Assembly: GCF_003984645.1 (NCBI RefSeq)
Contig: NZ_RWKI01000008.1
Span: 62,001 to 126,000, forward strand
Reading direction: 5' to 3'
Length of the DNA: 64,000 nucleotides
DNA from: Variovorax sp. MHTC-1
Lineage (GTDB): Bacteria; Pseudomonadota; Gammaproteobacteria; Burkholderiales; Burkholderiaceae_C
Both the position numbers and the translations under genes were made by a program. The notes beneath the pieces were generated by a model that had not been told where the DNA came from, ran no database searches, and saw nothing but the letters and a program-made list of their open reading frames with translations. Positions 1-11,402 of the stretch are shown here, piece after piece. Within the stretch, counting starts at the first letter, position 1, and each line of letters starts with the position of its first letter.

Positions 1-1724
<1,724 letters not shown>

Positions 1725-1731
1725 GCGCGGA

Positions 1732-1950
1732 TCAGTGTGACGCGCTGGAATGCCGTCCGGCACCGGCATGGCGGCTGCCGCGCAGGTGCCACTCGATGTC
1801 CGATGCGCGGCTGCCCACCGCGCGAACGGCTTCGCGCAGCCGGTCGTGCGTGACATCCAGTTTCCTGGACCATTTGTCGAGTTCGCGGGCGGTGCTGATG
1901 TCGATGCGGTCGGACTGAATGCCGCCGCTTGTGCTGGCTGCTTTCTTCAT
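1732..1950 (-). CDS. DUF3606 family small protein
   Basis: A 72-residue protein of unknown function. The core IDISTARELDKWSRKLDVTHDRLREAVRAVGSRASDIEWHL has the usual DUF3606 pattern: an Asp/Ile lead-in, a tryptophan-containing helix, a 'lgvs...L..AV..VG' helix, and a C-terminal helix. This resembles a small helical DNA-binding-like fold, but no role is established. The ATG at 1950 is preferred because residues before it are unlike the family. It is convergent with the NAD synthetase gene and is not part of any visible operon. Confidence 0.75.
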   Translation of the reverse strand: MKKAASTSGGIQSDRIDISTARELDKWSRKLDVTHDRLREAVRAVGSRASDIEWHLRGSRHAGAGRHSSASH

Positions 1951-2151
1951 TGCGTTGGCTCCTGTCAGTCGTCGCACCCTAGGAGATGCGCCATCTCCCG
2001 CATGTAGGAAATCAGGCCACGGCCTTGCCCGCCGCGTCAAGCGAGCGGAAGGCCGGGGGCCGGCCAGCCGATCGCTCTATTCCGCCGATCCGGCGGCCGG
2101 GTTAGAAAGCGGCTGGCTTTTATTTCCAATCCGTCTTTGCTGGAGTACACG

Positions 2152-2679
2152 ATGAAGATTCACACCCCCTGCCTCGGGATCGCCGCCATGGCCTGCCTTC
2201 TGTTCGCCGGCACGGCGAGCGCGATCGACTATCCGCCGCGCAAGCCGGGCCTGTGGGAGATGACGATCCAGTCGGACGACGGTGCCTCCAAGGCGCCACC
2301 GATGCAGACCCAGCAATGCATCGACGCCGCTACCGACAAAGCCATGCGCGAGATGGGCGGCAGCACCGGCCAGCAAGCCTGCTCGAAGCAGGACATGCGC
2401 ACCGAGGGCGGCAAGATGGTGGTCGACTCGGTGTGCAAGATCGGCACCACCACCGCCACCACGCACGCCGTGGTCTCGGGCGACTTCGGCACCGGCTACC
2501 GCATGGAAAGCCGCTCCAGCTACAACCCGCCGCTGGCGGGCCGCAAGGAGGCCACGGCCATCATCGAGGCCAAGTGGGTCGGGCCGTGCAAGGCCGGCCA
2601 GAAGCCGGGCGACATGGTGATGCCGAACGGCATGAAGATGAATGTGCTGGACATGATGGGCGCTCAAAAGAAGAAGTAG
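2152..2679 (+). CDS. DUF3617 family periplasmic protein
   Basis: A 175-residue protein with a clear Sec signal peptide (MKIHTPCLGIAAMACLLFAGTASA, cleavage near residue 24). The mature part begins IDYPPRKPGLWEMTIQSDD, the 'kpGlWe...' opening typical of DUF3617. It then has spaced cysteines (QQCID, QQACS, SVCKI, GPCKAG) that could form two disulfides. The family is common in proteobacteria and has no assigned function. The ATG at 2152 is chosen because it starts directly at the signal peptide. It stands alone between the NAD synthetase region and the repair module. Confidence 0.85.
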   Translation: MKIHTPCLGIAAMACLLFAGTASAIDYPPRKPGLWEMTIQSDDGASKAPPMQTQQCIDAATDKAMREMGGSTGQQACSKQDMRTEGGKMVVDSVCKIGTTTATTHAVVSGDFGTGYRMESRSSYNPPLAGRKEATAIIEAKWVGPCKAGQKPGDMVMPNGMKMNVLDMMGAQKKK

Positions 2680-2740
2680 GCTGCCGCCGACAGCGCTTCG
2701 CGTCGGCGCGTCCGCGTGACCGGCGGGGCATCGGCCTACG

Positions 2741-3814
2741 ATGTCCGCCATGCCCGACGACCTGGTCATCGCGCGCCCCGAGGGCCTCTACTGCCCGCCG
2801 GGCGACTTCTACATCGATCCGTGGAGGCCGGTCGATCGCGCCGTCATCACGCACGCGCATTCGGACCATGCGCGCTTCGGCCACGCGCACTACCTCGCGC
2901 ATCGCGACAGCGCCGGAACGCTCGCCGCACGCCTGGGGGAGATCCATCTGCAGACGCTGGACTATGGCGAGGCCCTCGTCCACCACGGCGTGAAGCTCTC
3001 GCTGCATCCGGCCGGCCACGTGCTCGGATCGGCGCAGGTGCGGCTCGAACACGGCGGCCGCGTCTGGGTCGCCTCGGGCGACTACAAGACCGAACCCGAC
3101 GGCACCTGCACGCCCTTCGAGCCCGTGCCCTGCGACACCTTCATCACCGAATCGACTTTCGGCCTGCCGATCTACCGCTGGCCGTCGCAAGCCGAGCTGT
3201 TCGCCGAGATCAATGGCTGGTGGCGTTCGAACGCGGCGCAGGGCCGGGCCTCGGTGCTGCTGTGCTATGCCTTCGGCAAGGCGCAGCGCATCCTGCACGG
3301 CGTCGATGCCGGCATCGGGCCGATCGTGGTGCACGGTGCGGTCGAGCCCTTGAATGCGGTCTACCGCGCGGCCGGCGTGCCCCTGCCGCCGACCCTGCGC
3401 GTGACCGATGCCGGCGTCGATGCCGCGCTGCTCCAGCGCGCATTGGTGCTCGCGCCGCCCTCGGCCCACGGCACGCCGTGGATGCGGCGCTTCGGCAACT
3501 ACTCGGACGCCTTCGCCAGCGGCTGGATGCAGCTGCGCGGCACGCGAAGGCGGCGCGGCGTCGATCGCGGCTTCGTGATGTCCGACCATGCCGACTGGCC
3601 GGGTCTGCAGCAAGCCATCGCGGGCACCGGAGCCGAGCGCGTGTTCGTGACGCACGGCAGCGTGGCGGTGATGGTGCGCTGGTTGAGCGAGAGCGGGCTC
3701 GCTGCGCAGGGGTTCAAGACCGAATACGGGGATGAGGACATGGAGGCTCCGACGGCCGCGAGCCCCCATCCCGGCCTTCCCCCGGAAGGGGAAGGAGCAA
3801 CAGCCCTCCCATGA
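2741..3814 (+). CDS. Ligase-associated DNA exonuclease (metallo-beta-lactamase/beta-CASP fold)
   Basis: First gene of a four-gene DNA-repair module, 357 residues. The metal-binding motif HAHSDHAR (about residue 45-52) is the HxHxDH signature of nucleic-acid-processing metallo-beta-lactamases. Later motifs GDYKTEPDG, TESTFGLP and VMSDHADW fit the beta-CASP nuclease group (SNM1/Pso2-like). The family is predicted to process DNA ends before ligation by the neighbouring ligase. Its stop overlaps the ligase start by 4 bases (ATGA), which suggests translational coupling. The last ~20 residues after YGDEDME (about 3741-3811) are encoded by a GC-rich hairpin sequence and look like a late C-terminal extension. 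Confidence 0.9.
   Translation: MSAMPDDLVIARPEGLYCPPGDFYIDPWRPVDRAVITHAHSDHARFGHAHYLAHRDSAGTLAARLGEIHLQTLDYGEALVHHGVKLSLHPAGHVLGSAQVRLEHGGRVWVASGDYKTEPDGTCTPFEPVPCDTFITESTFGLPIYRWPSQAELFAEINGWWRSNAAQGRASVLLCYAFGKAQRILHGVDAGIGPIVVHGAVEPLNAVYRAAGVPLPPTLRVTDAGVDAALLQRALVLAPPSAHGTPWMRRFGNYSDAFASGWMQLRGTRRRRGVDRGFVMSDHADWPGLQQAIAGTGAERVFVTHGSVAVMVRWLSESGLAAQGFKTEYGDEDMEAPTAASPHPGLPPEGEGATALP
3775..3801. repeat. GC-rich hairpin (REP-like) encoding the exonuclease C-terminal tail
   Basis: The sequence CCTTCCCCC / GGAAGGGGAAGG forms a strong near-perfect inverted repeat. It lies inside the last codons of the exonuclease gene, just before the ligase start. Its composition resembles dispersed C/G-rich hairpin repeats seen between genes in Comamonadaceae; that similarity is from memory. 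It would extend the protein without breaking the ATGA overlap with the ligase gene. Confidence 0.4.
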
Positions 3815-5460
3815 AGCAGTTCGCCGCGCTCTACCGCGAGCTCGATGCGAGCACCTCGAGCCTGGCCAAGCAGGCGGCGCTGCAGCGCTATCTGCAAAGC
3901 GCCGCGCCGGCCGATGCGGCCTGGGCCGTGTACTTCCTGGCCGGCGGCAAGCCGCGGCAACTGGTGCCGACCAAGCTGCTGCGGCTGCTCGCGCAGGAAG
4001 CCGCAGGCCTGCCGGAATGGCTGTTCGTCGAAAGCTACGAGGCGGTCGGCGATCTGGCGGAAACCATTTCCCTGCTGCTGCCGGCGCCGACCGAGGCGCA
4101 CGACCTGGGGCTCGCGGTGTGGGTCGAAAAACACCTGCTGCCCTTGCGCGGCATGGCACCCGAGCAGCTTTCCGACGCGCTGCGCGCGCACTGGCGCCGC
4201 CTCGCGCCCGAGGAGCGGCTGGTCTATTTCAAGCTCATCACCGGCGGCTTCCGCGTCGGCGTCTCGCGCCTGCAGGTCACGCAGGCGCTGTCGGCGGTCG
4301 GTGCGCTCGACCCCAAGCGCGTCGCGCAGCGCCTGATGGGCTACACGCACATCGCGGGCCAGCCCACCGCGGCCGACTATGCCGCGTTGATCGCGCCCGA
4401 GAGCGGAGGCGAGCTCGACCAGCAGGCGAGCGGACAGCCCTATCCCTTCTTTCTCGCGCATCCCTTCAACCTGCCGCTCGAACAGTTCGATGTGGCGCTG
4501 GGGCCGCCTTCGCAGTGGATCATCGAGTGGAAGTGGGACGGCATCCGCGCCCAGCTGGTCAAGCGTGCCGGCCGGGTCTGGCTGTGGTCGCGCGGCGAAG
4601 AGCTGGTGACCGAGCGTTTCCCCGAACTCGCGCAGATGGGCGAGACGCTGCCCGACGGCACGGTGCTCGACGGCGAGATCGTGGTCTGGCGCGAGGATCG
4701 GGTCCAGCCCTTTGCCGAGCTGCAAAAGCGCATCGGCCGCAAGACGCTCAGCCCGAAGCTGCTGCGCGAGATCCCCGCGGTGCTCCTGGCCTACGACCTG
4801 CTCGAGTGGGAAGGGCGCGATGTGCGCGCGCTGCCGCAGGCCGAGCGCCGCGTGCTGCTCGACGACCTGCTGACCGATGCGCAGCATCCTTCGCTGGTCG
4901 CGAGCCCGATGCTGCACGGCGAGCGCTGGCAGGACTTCGCGCGCCAGCGCGAGGCCGCTCGTTCGATGGGCGTCGAAGGGATGATGCTCAAGCAGCGCGA
5001 GGCGCACTACGGCGTCGGCCGCACCAAGGACGTGGGCCTGTGGTGGAAGTGGAAGATCGATCCGCTCTCCGTCGACGCCGTGCTGGTCTATGCGCAGCGC
5101 GGCCACGGCCGCCGCGCCAGTCTCTACAGCGACTACACCTTCGCCGTCTGGGACGGGCCGGCCGAAGCGCAGGAACGCAGGCTCGTGCCCTTCGCCAAGG
5201 CCTACTCGGGCCTGACCGACGCCGAGATGGCGCGCGTCGATGCGATCATCAGGAAGACCACCATCGAGAGCTTCGGGCCGGTGCGCAGCGTCGAGCCCAC
5301 GCTGGTGTTCGAGCTCGGCTTCGAGGGTATCGCGAAGAGCACGCGCCACAAGAGCGGCATCGCGGTGCGCTTTCCGCGCATGCTGCGCTGGCGTGAGGAC
5401 AAGCCGGTGGCGGAGGCCGATACCTTGCAGACGCTGGCGGCGCTGCTGCCCTCCTTATGA
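3811..5460 (+). CDS. ATP-dependent DNA ligase
   Basis: A 549-residue ligase that seals nicks using an AMP-lysine intermediate. The adenylation motif [11 protein letters not shown] contains the nucleophile at K241. Later nucleotidyltransferase motifs are visible: [38 protein letters not shown] and WWKWKIDPL. The ~200-residue N-terminal helical DNA-binding domain precedes the catalytic core, as in archaeal/eukaryal-type ligases. It lies between the exonuclease and the Lhr-type helicase, overlapping each by 4 bases. This is the conserved 'ligase-associated' repair arrangement and suggests the products act together on damaged DNA. Confidence 0.93.
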   Translation: MKQFAALYRELDASTSSLAKQAALQRYLQSAAPADAAWAVYFLAGGKPRQLVPTKLLRLLAQEAAGLPEWLFVESYEAVGDLAETISLLLPAPTEAHDLGLAVWVEKHLLPLRGMAPEQLSDALRAHWRRLAPEERLVYFKLITGGFRVGVSRLQVTQALSAVGALDPKRVAQRLMGYTHIAGQPTAADYAALIAPESGGELDQQASGQPYPFFLAHPFNLPLEQFDVALGPPSQWIIEWKWDGIRAQLVKRAGRVWLWSRGEELVTERFPELAQMGETLPDGTVLDGEIVVWREDRVQPFAELQKRIGRKTLSPKLLREIPAVLLAYDLLEWEGRDVRALPQAERRVLLDDLLTDAQHPSLVASPMLHGERWQDFARQREAARSMGVEGMMLKQREAHYGVGRTKDVGLWWKWKIDPLSVDAVLVYAQRGHGRRASLYSDYTFAVWDGPAEAQERRLVPFAKAYSGLTDAEMARVDAIIRKTTIESFGPVRSVEPTLVFELGFEGIAKSTRHKSGIAVRFPRMLRWREDKPVAEADTLQTLAALLPSL

Positions 5461-7970
5461 AACGCGACGCCGAGGCCTGGTTCGCTTCGCGCGGCTGGCA
5501 GCCCTTCGAGTTCCAGCGCGAGGTCTGGCAAGCCGTCGCCGAAGGGCAGTCCGGCCTGCTCCACGCGACCACTGGCGCCGGCAAGACCTACGCGGTGTGG
5601 CTGGGCGCGCTGCAGGCCTTCGCGGCCGAGCCCGCGTCGAAGCCGCCGCCGCTCACCGTGCTGTGGCTCACGCCGATGCGTGCGCTGGCGGCCGACACCT
5701 TGCGCGCGCTGCAGCAGCCGCTCGAGATGCTGCAGCCCGACTGGACAGCCGGCGCGCGCAGCGGCGACACCACGTCGGCCGAGCGCAGCGCACAGAACCA
5801 GCGGCTTCCGACGGTGCTCGTGACGACGCCCGAGAGCCTGTCGCTGCTGCTCTCGCGCGCCGATGCGCGGGAAGTGCTGGGCCGCCTGCGCATGGTGGTG
5901 GTGGACGAGTGGCATGAGCTGATGGGCAACAAGCGCGGCGTCCAGGTGCAGCTCGCGCTCGCCCGGCTGAAGCGCTGGAACGCGGGACTCGGCGTCTGGG
6001 GCATGTCGGCCACGCTGGGCAACCTGGAGCAGGCGATGCACACGCTGCTCGGCGGCGAAGAGGGCGTGCTGGTGCAGGGCGAAGTGTCGAAGGAACTGGT
6101 GATCGATTCGCTGCTCCCCGGCCGCGCCGAGCGTTTTCCCTGGGGTGGGCACCTGGGCCTCACGATGCTGCCGCAGGTGGTCGACGAGATCGCGGCCAGC
6201 CGCACCACGCTGGTCTTCACCAACACGCGTTCGCAGTCGGAGATCTGGTACCAGGCGATGCTCGAGGCCAGGCCCGAATGGGCCGGGCAGATCGCGCTGC
6301 ACCATGGTTCGCTGGACCGCGCGGTGCGCGAATGGGTCGAACTCGGCCTGAAGAACGGCGAACTCAAGGCCGTGGTCTGCACCTCGAGCCTCGACCTGGG
6401 CGTGGACTTCCTGCCGGTCGAGCGCGTGCTGCAGATCGGCTCGCCCAAGGGCGTGGCGCGGCTGCTGCAGCGCGCCGGGCGCTCGGGCCACGCGCCGGGC
6501 CGGCCCTCGCGCATCACCCTCGTGCCCACGCACAGCATCGAGATGGTGGAGGGCGCGGCCGTGCGCGCCGCCATCGCCGAGGGCCGCATCGAAGCCCGCA
6601 GCTCGCCGGTGCAGCCCCTGGACGTGCTGGTGCAGCACCTGGTGACCGTCGCGCTCGGCGGCGGCTTCGTGCCCGACGATTTCTACGCGGAAGTGCGGGG
6701 CACCGCCGCGTACGCCGGCCTGTCGCGCGAGAGCTGGCAATGGTGCCTGGATTTCGTCTCGCAGGGCGGGCCCTCGCTCTCGGCCTACCCCGACTACCGG
6801 CGCGCCGTGCCCGATGCCGACGGCGTGTGGCGCGTGCCCGATGCGCGGCTGGCGCGACGCCACCGCATGAACATCGGCACCATCGTGAGCGATGCCAGCA
6901 TGTCCGTGCAGTACCTGCGCGGCGCCAAGATCGGCAGCGTCGAGGAGAGCTTCGTCGCGCGCATGAAGCCGGGCGACTGCTTCCTCTTCGGCGGCAGGCT
7001 GCTGGAGCTCGTGCGCATCCACGACATGACGGCCTGGGTGCGGCGCGCCGCGAGCAAGAAGCCCGCCGTGCCGCGCTGGAACGGCGGGCGCATGCCCTTG
7101 TCGACCACGCTGGCCGATGCCGTGGTGCGGCAGCTGGCGCTGGCGGGCGAAGGCCGCTACGAATCGGCCGAGCTGCTGTGCGTGCGCCCGCTGCTCGAGA
7201 TCCAGCAGAAATGGTCTGCGCTGCCGACGCCCGGGACGCTCCTGGCCGAAGTGCTGAAGACACGCGAGGGCTGGCATCTTTTTCTCTACCCTTTCGCGGG
7301 CCGTTCCGTGCACATGGGTCTTGCGAACCTGGTCGCCTGGCGCGTCGCGCAGCGCGAGCCCCGCACCTTCTCGATCGCGGTCAACGACTACGGCTTCGAA
7401 CTGCTCAGCGCGGCCGAGGTCGACTGGACAGCGCTGCTGCCGCACGTGCTTGCGCCGGCCGCCGAGACGCAGCTGCTGCACGAGGTGCTCGGCTCGCTCA
7501 ATGCGAGCGAGCTGGCGCGGCGCCGCTTTCGCGAGATCGCGCGCGTTTCGGGCCTGATCTTCCAGGGCTATCCGGGCGAGAAGCGCAGCAGCAAGCAACT
7601 GCAGGCCTCGTCCTCGCTCTTCTACGAGGTGTTCCGCAAATACGACCCGGCCAACCGCCTGCTGCTGCAGGCCGAGGAAGAACTGCTCGCGCAGGAGCTC
7701 GAGATCGGCCGCATGCGCGCCAGCCTCGCACGCATCGCGACGCAGCAGCTCGTGCTGCAGGCGCTTGCGCGGCCGACGCCCTTCGCCTTCCCGCTGATGG
7801 TGGAGCTGTTCCGCGAGAAGCTTTCGAACGAGAACGTGGCGGACCGGATCGCGCGCATGGTGGCGCAACTGGAGAGGGCGGCGGGTGGCGTGGTGGAGGC
7901 TGGAGATGTGGAGCGGGTCAGGGAAGGCCTGGCATTCGGCGCTCCGTCCTCCAGAAAGAAAATCGCCTAG
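5457..7970 (+). CDS. Ligase-associated DEXH-box helicase (Lhr family)
   Basis: An 837-residue superfamily 2 helicase. Walker A is [11 protein letters not shown] (about residue 35-44). Walker B is a DEXH box, DEWHEL (about 150). Motif III is MSATLGN. The C-terminal RecA lobe has [23 protein letters not shown] and the [13 protein letters not shown] motif VI. The long C-terminal portion is typical of Lhr-type helicases with a winged-helix and Lhr-specific domain. It overlaps the ligase gene by 4 bases and is followed after about 50 bases by pdeM. In this conserved module the helicase is thought to unwind or remodel DNA for the exonuclease and ligase. Confidence 0.92.
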   Translation: MKRDAEAWFASRGWQPFEFQREVWQAVAEGQSGLLHATTGAGKTYAVWLGALQAFAAEPASKPPPLTVLWLTPMRALAADTLRALQQPLEMLQPDWTAGARSGDTTSAERSAQNQRLPTVLVTTPESLSLLLSRADAREVLGRLRMVVVDEWHELMGNKRGVQVQLALARLKRWNAGLGVWGMSATLGNLEQAMHTLLGGEEGVLVQGEVSKELVIDSLLPGRAERFPWGGHLGLTMLPQVVDEIAASRTTLVFTNTRSQSEIWYQAMLEARPEWAGQIALHHGSLDRAVREWVELGLKNGELKAVVCTSSLDLGVDFLPVERVLQIGSPKGVARLLQRAGRSGHAPGRPSRITLVPTHSIEMVEGAAVRAAIAEGRIEARSSPVQPLDVLVQHLVTVALGGGFVPDDFYAEVRGTAAYAGLSRESWQWCLDFVSQGGPSLSAYPDYRRAVPDADGVWRVPDARLARRHRMNIGTIVSDASMSVQYLRGAKIGSVEESFVARMKPGDCFLFGGRLLELVRIHDMTAWVRRAASKKPAVPRWNGGRMPLSTTLADAVVRQLALAGEGRYESAELLCVRPLLEIQQKWSALPTPGTLLAEVLKTREGWHLFLYPFAGRSVHMGLANLVAWRVAQREPRTFSIAVNDYGFELLSAAEVDWTALLPHVLAPAAETQLLHEVLGSLNASELARRRFREIARVSGLIFQGYPGEKRSSKQLQASSSLFYEVFRKYDPANRLLLQAEEELLAQELEIGRMRASLARIATQQLVLQALARPTPFAFPLMVELFREKLSNENVADRIARMVAQLERAAGGVVEAGDVERVREGLAFGAPSSRKKIA

Positions 7971-8021
7971 GCCCGAAAAACCGCACGCCGGCCCTTTCTC
8001 GATCTCTGCCAAACTAGCTGC

Positions 8022-8708
8022 GTGCCAACCGAAGAAGCCACCGCCTGCCAGGTCCGATGGGCTGGCCAGTCACTTCACCTGCTCCCTGATCCCGCCATCT
8101 GGTGGCCAGCCGAGCGGGTGCTGTTCGTGGCCGATGTGCATCTGGGCAAGGCCGCGACCTACCGTGCGCTGGGCCAGCCCGTGCCCGGCGGCACCACGCA
8201 GGAGAACATCGCGCGCCTCGAGCGGCTGATCGAGGCCCGGCAGCCGGAGCAGCTGGTGTTCCTCGGCGACTTCCTGCATGCCGCGCAGGCGCGCACACCG
8301 GCGCTGCTGGCCGCGCTCGAAGCCTGGCGAACCCGCCAGCCGCGGCCGGCCTGCACGCTGGTGCGCGGCAACCACGACAGCCGTGCCGGCGATCCGCCGG
8401 ATTCTCTTCGCATCGCCATCGTCGACGAGCCTCACCTCATCGGCCCTTTCGCCGCCTGCCACCATCCGCAGAGGCATCCGACCCACTTTGTGCTGGCAGG
8501 CCATCTCCATCCCACCTGCACGCTCTACGGTCGTGGCCGCGACAGCATGCGCATGCCCTGCTTCGTGCACGAGGGCGAGCAGGCCATCCTGCCGGCCTTC
8601 GGCGAATTCACTGGCGGCTGGCACGTGGAGCCCGCTCCGGAACGCCGCTTCTATGGCGTCGGCGGCGACGCGGTCTGGGCACTTCCCGCATCCGCAGGCG
8701 CGACATGA
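8022..8708 (+). CDS. pdeM: Ligase-associated phosphoesterase/endonuclease PdeM
   Basis: A 228-residue calcineurin-like metallophosphoesterase. Metal-binding motifs are visible in order: FVADVHLGK (DxH), LVFLGDFLH (GD), LVRGNHDSR (GNHD) and FVLAGHLHPT (GHxH). It completes the ligase-associated repair set with the upstream exonuclease, ligase and helicase. The start is a GTG, because no ATG lies upstream in frame near the expected N-terminus. Its stop overlaps the start of the next gene by 4 bases (ATGA). Confidence 0.9.
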   Translation: MPTEEATACQVRWAGQSLHLLPDPAIWWPAERVLFVADVHLGKAATYRALGQPVPGGTTQENIARLERLIEARQPEQLVFLGDFLHAAQARTPALLAALEAWRTRQPRPACTLVRGNHDSRAGDPPDSLRIAIVDEPHLIGPFAACHHPQRHPTHFVLAGHLHPTCTLYGRGRDSMRMPCFVHEGEQAILPAFGEFTGGWHVEPAPERRFYGVGGDAVWALPASAGAT

Positions 8709-9283
8709 ACGACCCCACGCCCCCGCGCCCCCGCACCGACCTGCGCGAGCACGCCGTCCATCTGCTGATGCGAGCCGCCCCGTTGGCGGGCATGAGCCTG
8801 GAGGAGGCGCGGACCGTGGTCGATGCCATGCGGCCGCTGCATCTGCTGGCCGATACCCTGCTGTTCGAGGAAGGCGATGCGGTCGACAACGACTACATGG
8901 TGCTGGTGCTCGAAGGCCAGCTGCGCGTGGTCAGCAGCAGCGGCGCACTCGGCGACGAGGTCGTGATCTCCGTCATCGACCCGGGCAGCCTGATCGGCGA
9001 GATGGGCGTGATCGATGGCGGACCGCGCTCCGCGAGCTGCACGGCGCTGACCGACGTCAAGCTCGGCGTGCTGTCGCGCGCCTCGCTGCTGGCGCTGATC
9101 GAAACGCATCCCGCCGCCGCGGCCCGCCTGATGCTGGGCGTTGCCAAGGGCCTCGCCGAGCGGCTGCGCGAGGGCAATCGGCGCTTGCGCACGCTGTCGC
9201 AGCTCACACGCGCGCTGCAGTCGGAGCTGGATGCGGCGCATGCCGTCAACCGCCGCCTGCTCGACGCCCAGGGGCGTTCCTGA
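8705..9283 (+). CDS. Cyclic-nucleotide-binding domain protein
   Basis: A 192-residue protein with one cNMP-binding (CRP-N-type) domain spanning about residues 20-150. It shows LLFEEGDAVDNDYMVLVLEGQLRV, then PGSLIGEMGVIDGGPRSASCTALTDVKLGVLSR, the phosphate-binding-cassette region with GE and RSA. The C-terminus is a helical, coiled-coil-like segment (about 150-192). No helix-turn-helix domain is seen, so it is not a complete CRP-type regulator. It overlaps pdeM by 4 bases, so it may be co-translated with the repair module. A functional link to DNA repair is only suggested by position. Confidence 0.8.
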   Translation: MNDPTPPRPRTDLREHAVHLLMRAAPLAGMSLEEARTVVDAMRPLHLLADTLLFEEGDAVDNDYMVLVLEGQLRVVSSSGALGDEVVISVIDPGSLIGEMGVIDGGPRSASCTALTDVKLGVLSRASLLALIETHPAAAARLMLGVAKGLAERLREGNRRLRTLSQLTRALQSELDAAHAVNRRLLDAQGRS

Positions 9284-9286
9284 GCC

Positions 9287-9814
9287 TCAGATCAGGACGA
9301 CCGGCGCGTCGGGCAGCTCGTTGCGGTCGGCCTGACCCTCGGCCAGCGCAAAGTGCGCGACCAGGAGCGCCGACACCTCTTCCAGCGCGTGCGTGAGCCC
9401 GTCCTCGAAGCGGCCCGCGCGAAAAGCGGCTGCCATGCGCTGCGCCATCGCAGCCCATTCCTCGGCGCTCACGTGTGCATCGATGCCGCGGTCGGCCACG
9501 ATCTCGATCGCGTGCTCGGCCATGAGCAGGTAGATCAGCACGCCGTTGTTGTCCGCCGTATCCCATACGCGCAGCTTGCCGAACATCATGATCGCGCGCT
9601 CGCGTGCCGCGGTGCCGCGCCAGATGTAGGACAGCGGCAGGCCGGCCTCGACGCAGATGCGCACCTCGCCGCTGTGCCGGCGCTCGCTGGCCGCCACCCG
9701 TCCCGCGAGGCGCTCGAGCGCTTCGGGCGGCAGCGCGCGGCGCACGTCGGCCGCGTCGATCCAGCGATGGCGCCAGAGGCGCGCGAGCTTCGAGAAGAAG
9801 GATGTGCCGGCCAT
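9287..9814 (-). CDS. TPM domain protein
   Basis: A 175-residue protein with a TPM (TLP18.3/Psb32/MOLO-1) domain. Recognisable parts are RRHSGEVRICVEAGLPL, ERAIMMFGKLRVWDTADNNGVLIYLLMAEHAIEIVADRGI and the C-terminal helix region. No signal peptide is seen, unlike its upstream partner. It starts 3 bases after the stop of the other TPM gene. It is the last gene of a lemA-TPM-TPM set, a widespread arrangement of unknown role in envelope maintenance. The ATG at 9814 is chosen because residues upstream in frame are low-complexity arginine runs antisense to the Gly-rich tail. Confidence 0.85.
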   Translation of the reverse strand: MAGTSFFSKLARLWRHRWIDAADVRRALPPEALERLAGRVAASERRHSGEVRICVEAGLPLSYIWRGTAARERAIMMFGKLRVWDTADNNGVLIYLLMAEHAIEIVADRGIDAHVSAEEWAAMAQRMAAAFRAGRFEDGLTHALEEVSALLVAHFALAEGQADRNELPDAPVVLI

Positions 9815-9816
9815 GA

Positions 9817-10752
9817 CTACCAGTCCCCCGAGGCGCCGCCGCCCCCGAAATCGCCGCCGCCGCCGGAGCTGAAGCCGCCGCCGCCCGACGAACCGCCGCT
9901 CCAGCCGCCGCCACCGCCGCCGGTGCCCCAACCACCGAAGCCGCCTCCGCCCAAGCCACCGCCGCGCCGGCCGGCACCGGCGCCGAAGGCCGTCGACAGC
10001 AGCGTGAAGAGCAGCGCACCCAACGCGGCCAGCACCGCGACCACCAGGCTCGAAGTCAGAACCATCACGAGCACGCCCGTCGCGCCGCCCAGCGCCAGCG
10101 GACCCAGCACCTTGCCGAGGATGGCGCGCGCGATCGGACTGCCGATCAGCACGCCGAAGACCACGAAGATGGCCAAGTCCTGCCAGTCGAAGCCGCTGCG
10201 GTCCCCCTCGCCGTTGCCGAAGTCGCCGCTCTTGTTGTCGACCTCGGGCAGCGCCTCGCCCTTGACGCGCGCGATCAGCTGGTCGGCCGCCGCGTCGAGC
10301 CCGCCCGCGAAGTCGTTGTCGCGAAAGCGCGGCTTCATCGCATGGTCGATGATGCGCGCCGCCGCGATGTCGGGCACCGCGCCTTCGAGCGTCTTCGCGA
10401 CCTCGATGCGCATCTTGCGGTCGTTCTTGGCCACGATGACGAGGATGCCGTCGCCCACCTCCTTGCGGCCGATCTTCCAGGCATTGCCCACGCGGTTGGC
10501 GTAGCTCGCGATGTCCTCGGGCGCCGTGGTCGCGACCATCAGCATCACGATCTGCGAGCCCTTCTGCTGCTCGAAGGCCTGCAGCTTGGCTTCGAGCGCC
10601 TGGCGCTGCGCGGCATCGAGCGTGCCGGTCTGGTCGATCACCCGCGCGGTGAGCGCCGGCACCGGCAACAGGTCTTGCGCCTGTGCGCCGGCGAGCGCGA
10701 CGGCCAGCAGGAAGAGGGCCGTCAGCGCGCGCCGGATGCGGGCGGCCGTCAT
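9817..10752 (-). CDS. TPM domain membrane protein with Gly-rich C-terminus (YgcG-like)
   Basis: A 311-residue protein with four parts. It has an N-terminal signal peptide (LTALFLLAVALAGAQAQ) and a periplasmic TPM domain (about 40-165, VIDQTGTLDAAQRQALEAKLQAFEQQKGSQIVMLMVATT...). One or two hydrophobic segments (about 195-255) follow, then a strongly biased Gly/Ser-rich tail (about 260-311) ending GGGASGDW. This is the usual layout of YgcG-type proteins found with LemA. It sits 8 bases downstream of lemA and directly upstream of the second TPM gene, so the three are probably one transcript. Confidence 0.88.
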   Translation of the reverse strand: MTAARIRRALTALFLLAVALAGAQAQDLLPVPALTARVIDQTGTLDAAQRQALEAKLQAFEQQKGSQIVMLMVATTAPEDIASYANRVGNAWKIGRKEVGDGILVIVAKNDRKMRIEVAKTLEGAVPDIAAARIIDHAMKPRFRDNDFAGGLDAAADQLIARVKGEALPEVDNKSGDFGNGEGDRSGFDWQDLAIFVVFGVLIGSPIARAILGKVLGPLALGGATGVLVMVLTSSLVVAVLAALGALLFTLLSTAFGAGAGRRGGGLGGGGFGGWGTGGGGGGWSGGSSGGGGFSSGGGGDFGGGGASGDW

Positions 10753-10760
10753 CTAGAAAG

Positions 10761-11357
10761 CTACTTTTTCGGCACGCCGAAATCGACCGTCGGCGGCGTC
10801 GAGATCTGGGCTTCGTTCTGCACGCTGAAGGTGGGCTTCGGGTCGTAGCTGAACACCTTGGCCGTGATGTTGGTCGGGAAGCTGCGCGCGAGCACGTTGT
10901 ATTCCTGGACCGTCTGGATATAGCGGTTGCGCGCCACGGTGATGCGGTTCTCGGTGCCTTCGAGAGTCACGCGCAGATCGCGGAAGGCCTGGTTGGCCTT
11001 CAGGTTGGGGTATTGCTCGGCCACCACCATCAGGCGCGACAGCGCGCTGGAGAGCTCGCCCTGCGCCTGCTGGAACTTGTTGAAGGCGTCGGGGTTGTTG
11101 AGCGTCTCGGGCGTGACCTGAATCGAGGTCGCCTTGGCGCGCGCCTCGATCACCTTGGTCAGCGTTTCCTGCTCGAAGTTGGCTTCGCCCTTGACCGTGG
11201 CGACGATGTTCGGCACCAGGTCCGCGCGGCGCTGGTACTGGTTGAGCACCTCGCTCCAGGCCGACTTGCTGGCCTCGTCGAGGCGCTGGAAGTCGTTGTA
11301 GCCGCAGCCTGCGAGCGACAGTGCCGCGAGGATGATCAAGAACCAGCGTTTCACCAT
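10761..11357 (-). CDS. lemA: LemA family lipoprotein
   Basis: A 198-residue protein. The N-terminus MVKRWFLIILAALSLAGCGYNDFQ has a lipobox (LAGC), so it should be a lipid-anchored envelope protein. The LemA core is clear: RRADLVPNIVATVKGEANFEQETLTKVIEARAKA, then AQGELSSALSRLMVVAEQYPNLKANQAFRDLRVTLEGTENRITVARNRYI. LemA proteins are mainly long helical bundles. It is the first gene of the lemA-TPM-TPM group. The start with the lipoprotein signal at 11357 is well defined. Confidence 0.92.
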   Translation of the reverse strand: MVKRWFLIILAALSLAGCGYNDFQRLDEASKSAWSEVLNQYQRRADLVPNIVATVKGEANFEQETLTKVIEARAKATSIQVTPETLNNPDAFNKFQQAQGELSSALSRLMVVAEQYPNLKANQAFRDLRVTLEGTENRITVARNRYIQTVQEYNVLARSFPTNITAKVFSYDPKPTFSVQNEAQISTPPTVDFGVPKK

Positions 11358-11402
11358 GTCGAACTCTCCGGGGTGCGAAGTGGGTGAAGTTAGCATAGAT
11401 GC

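Noticed and set aside
5202..8012. A 936-codon open frame on the minus strand
   Set aside because: It is antisense to the Lhr-type helicase, which has clear motifs; the product is Arg/His/Gln-rich without any domain.
9353..10504. A proline-rich plus-strand open frame
   Set aside because: The proline run is only the complement of the Gly-rich tail of the TPM protein.
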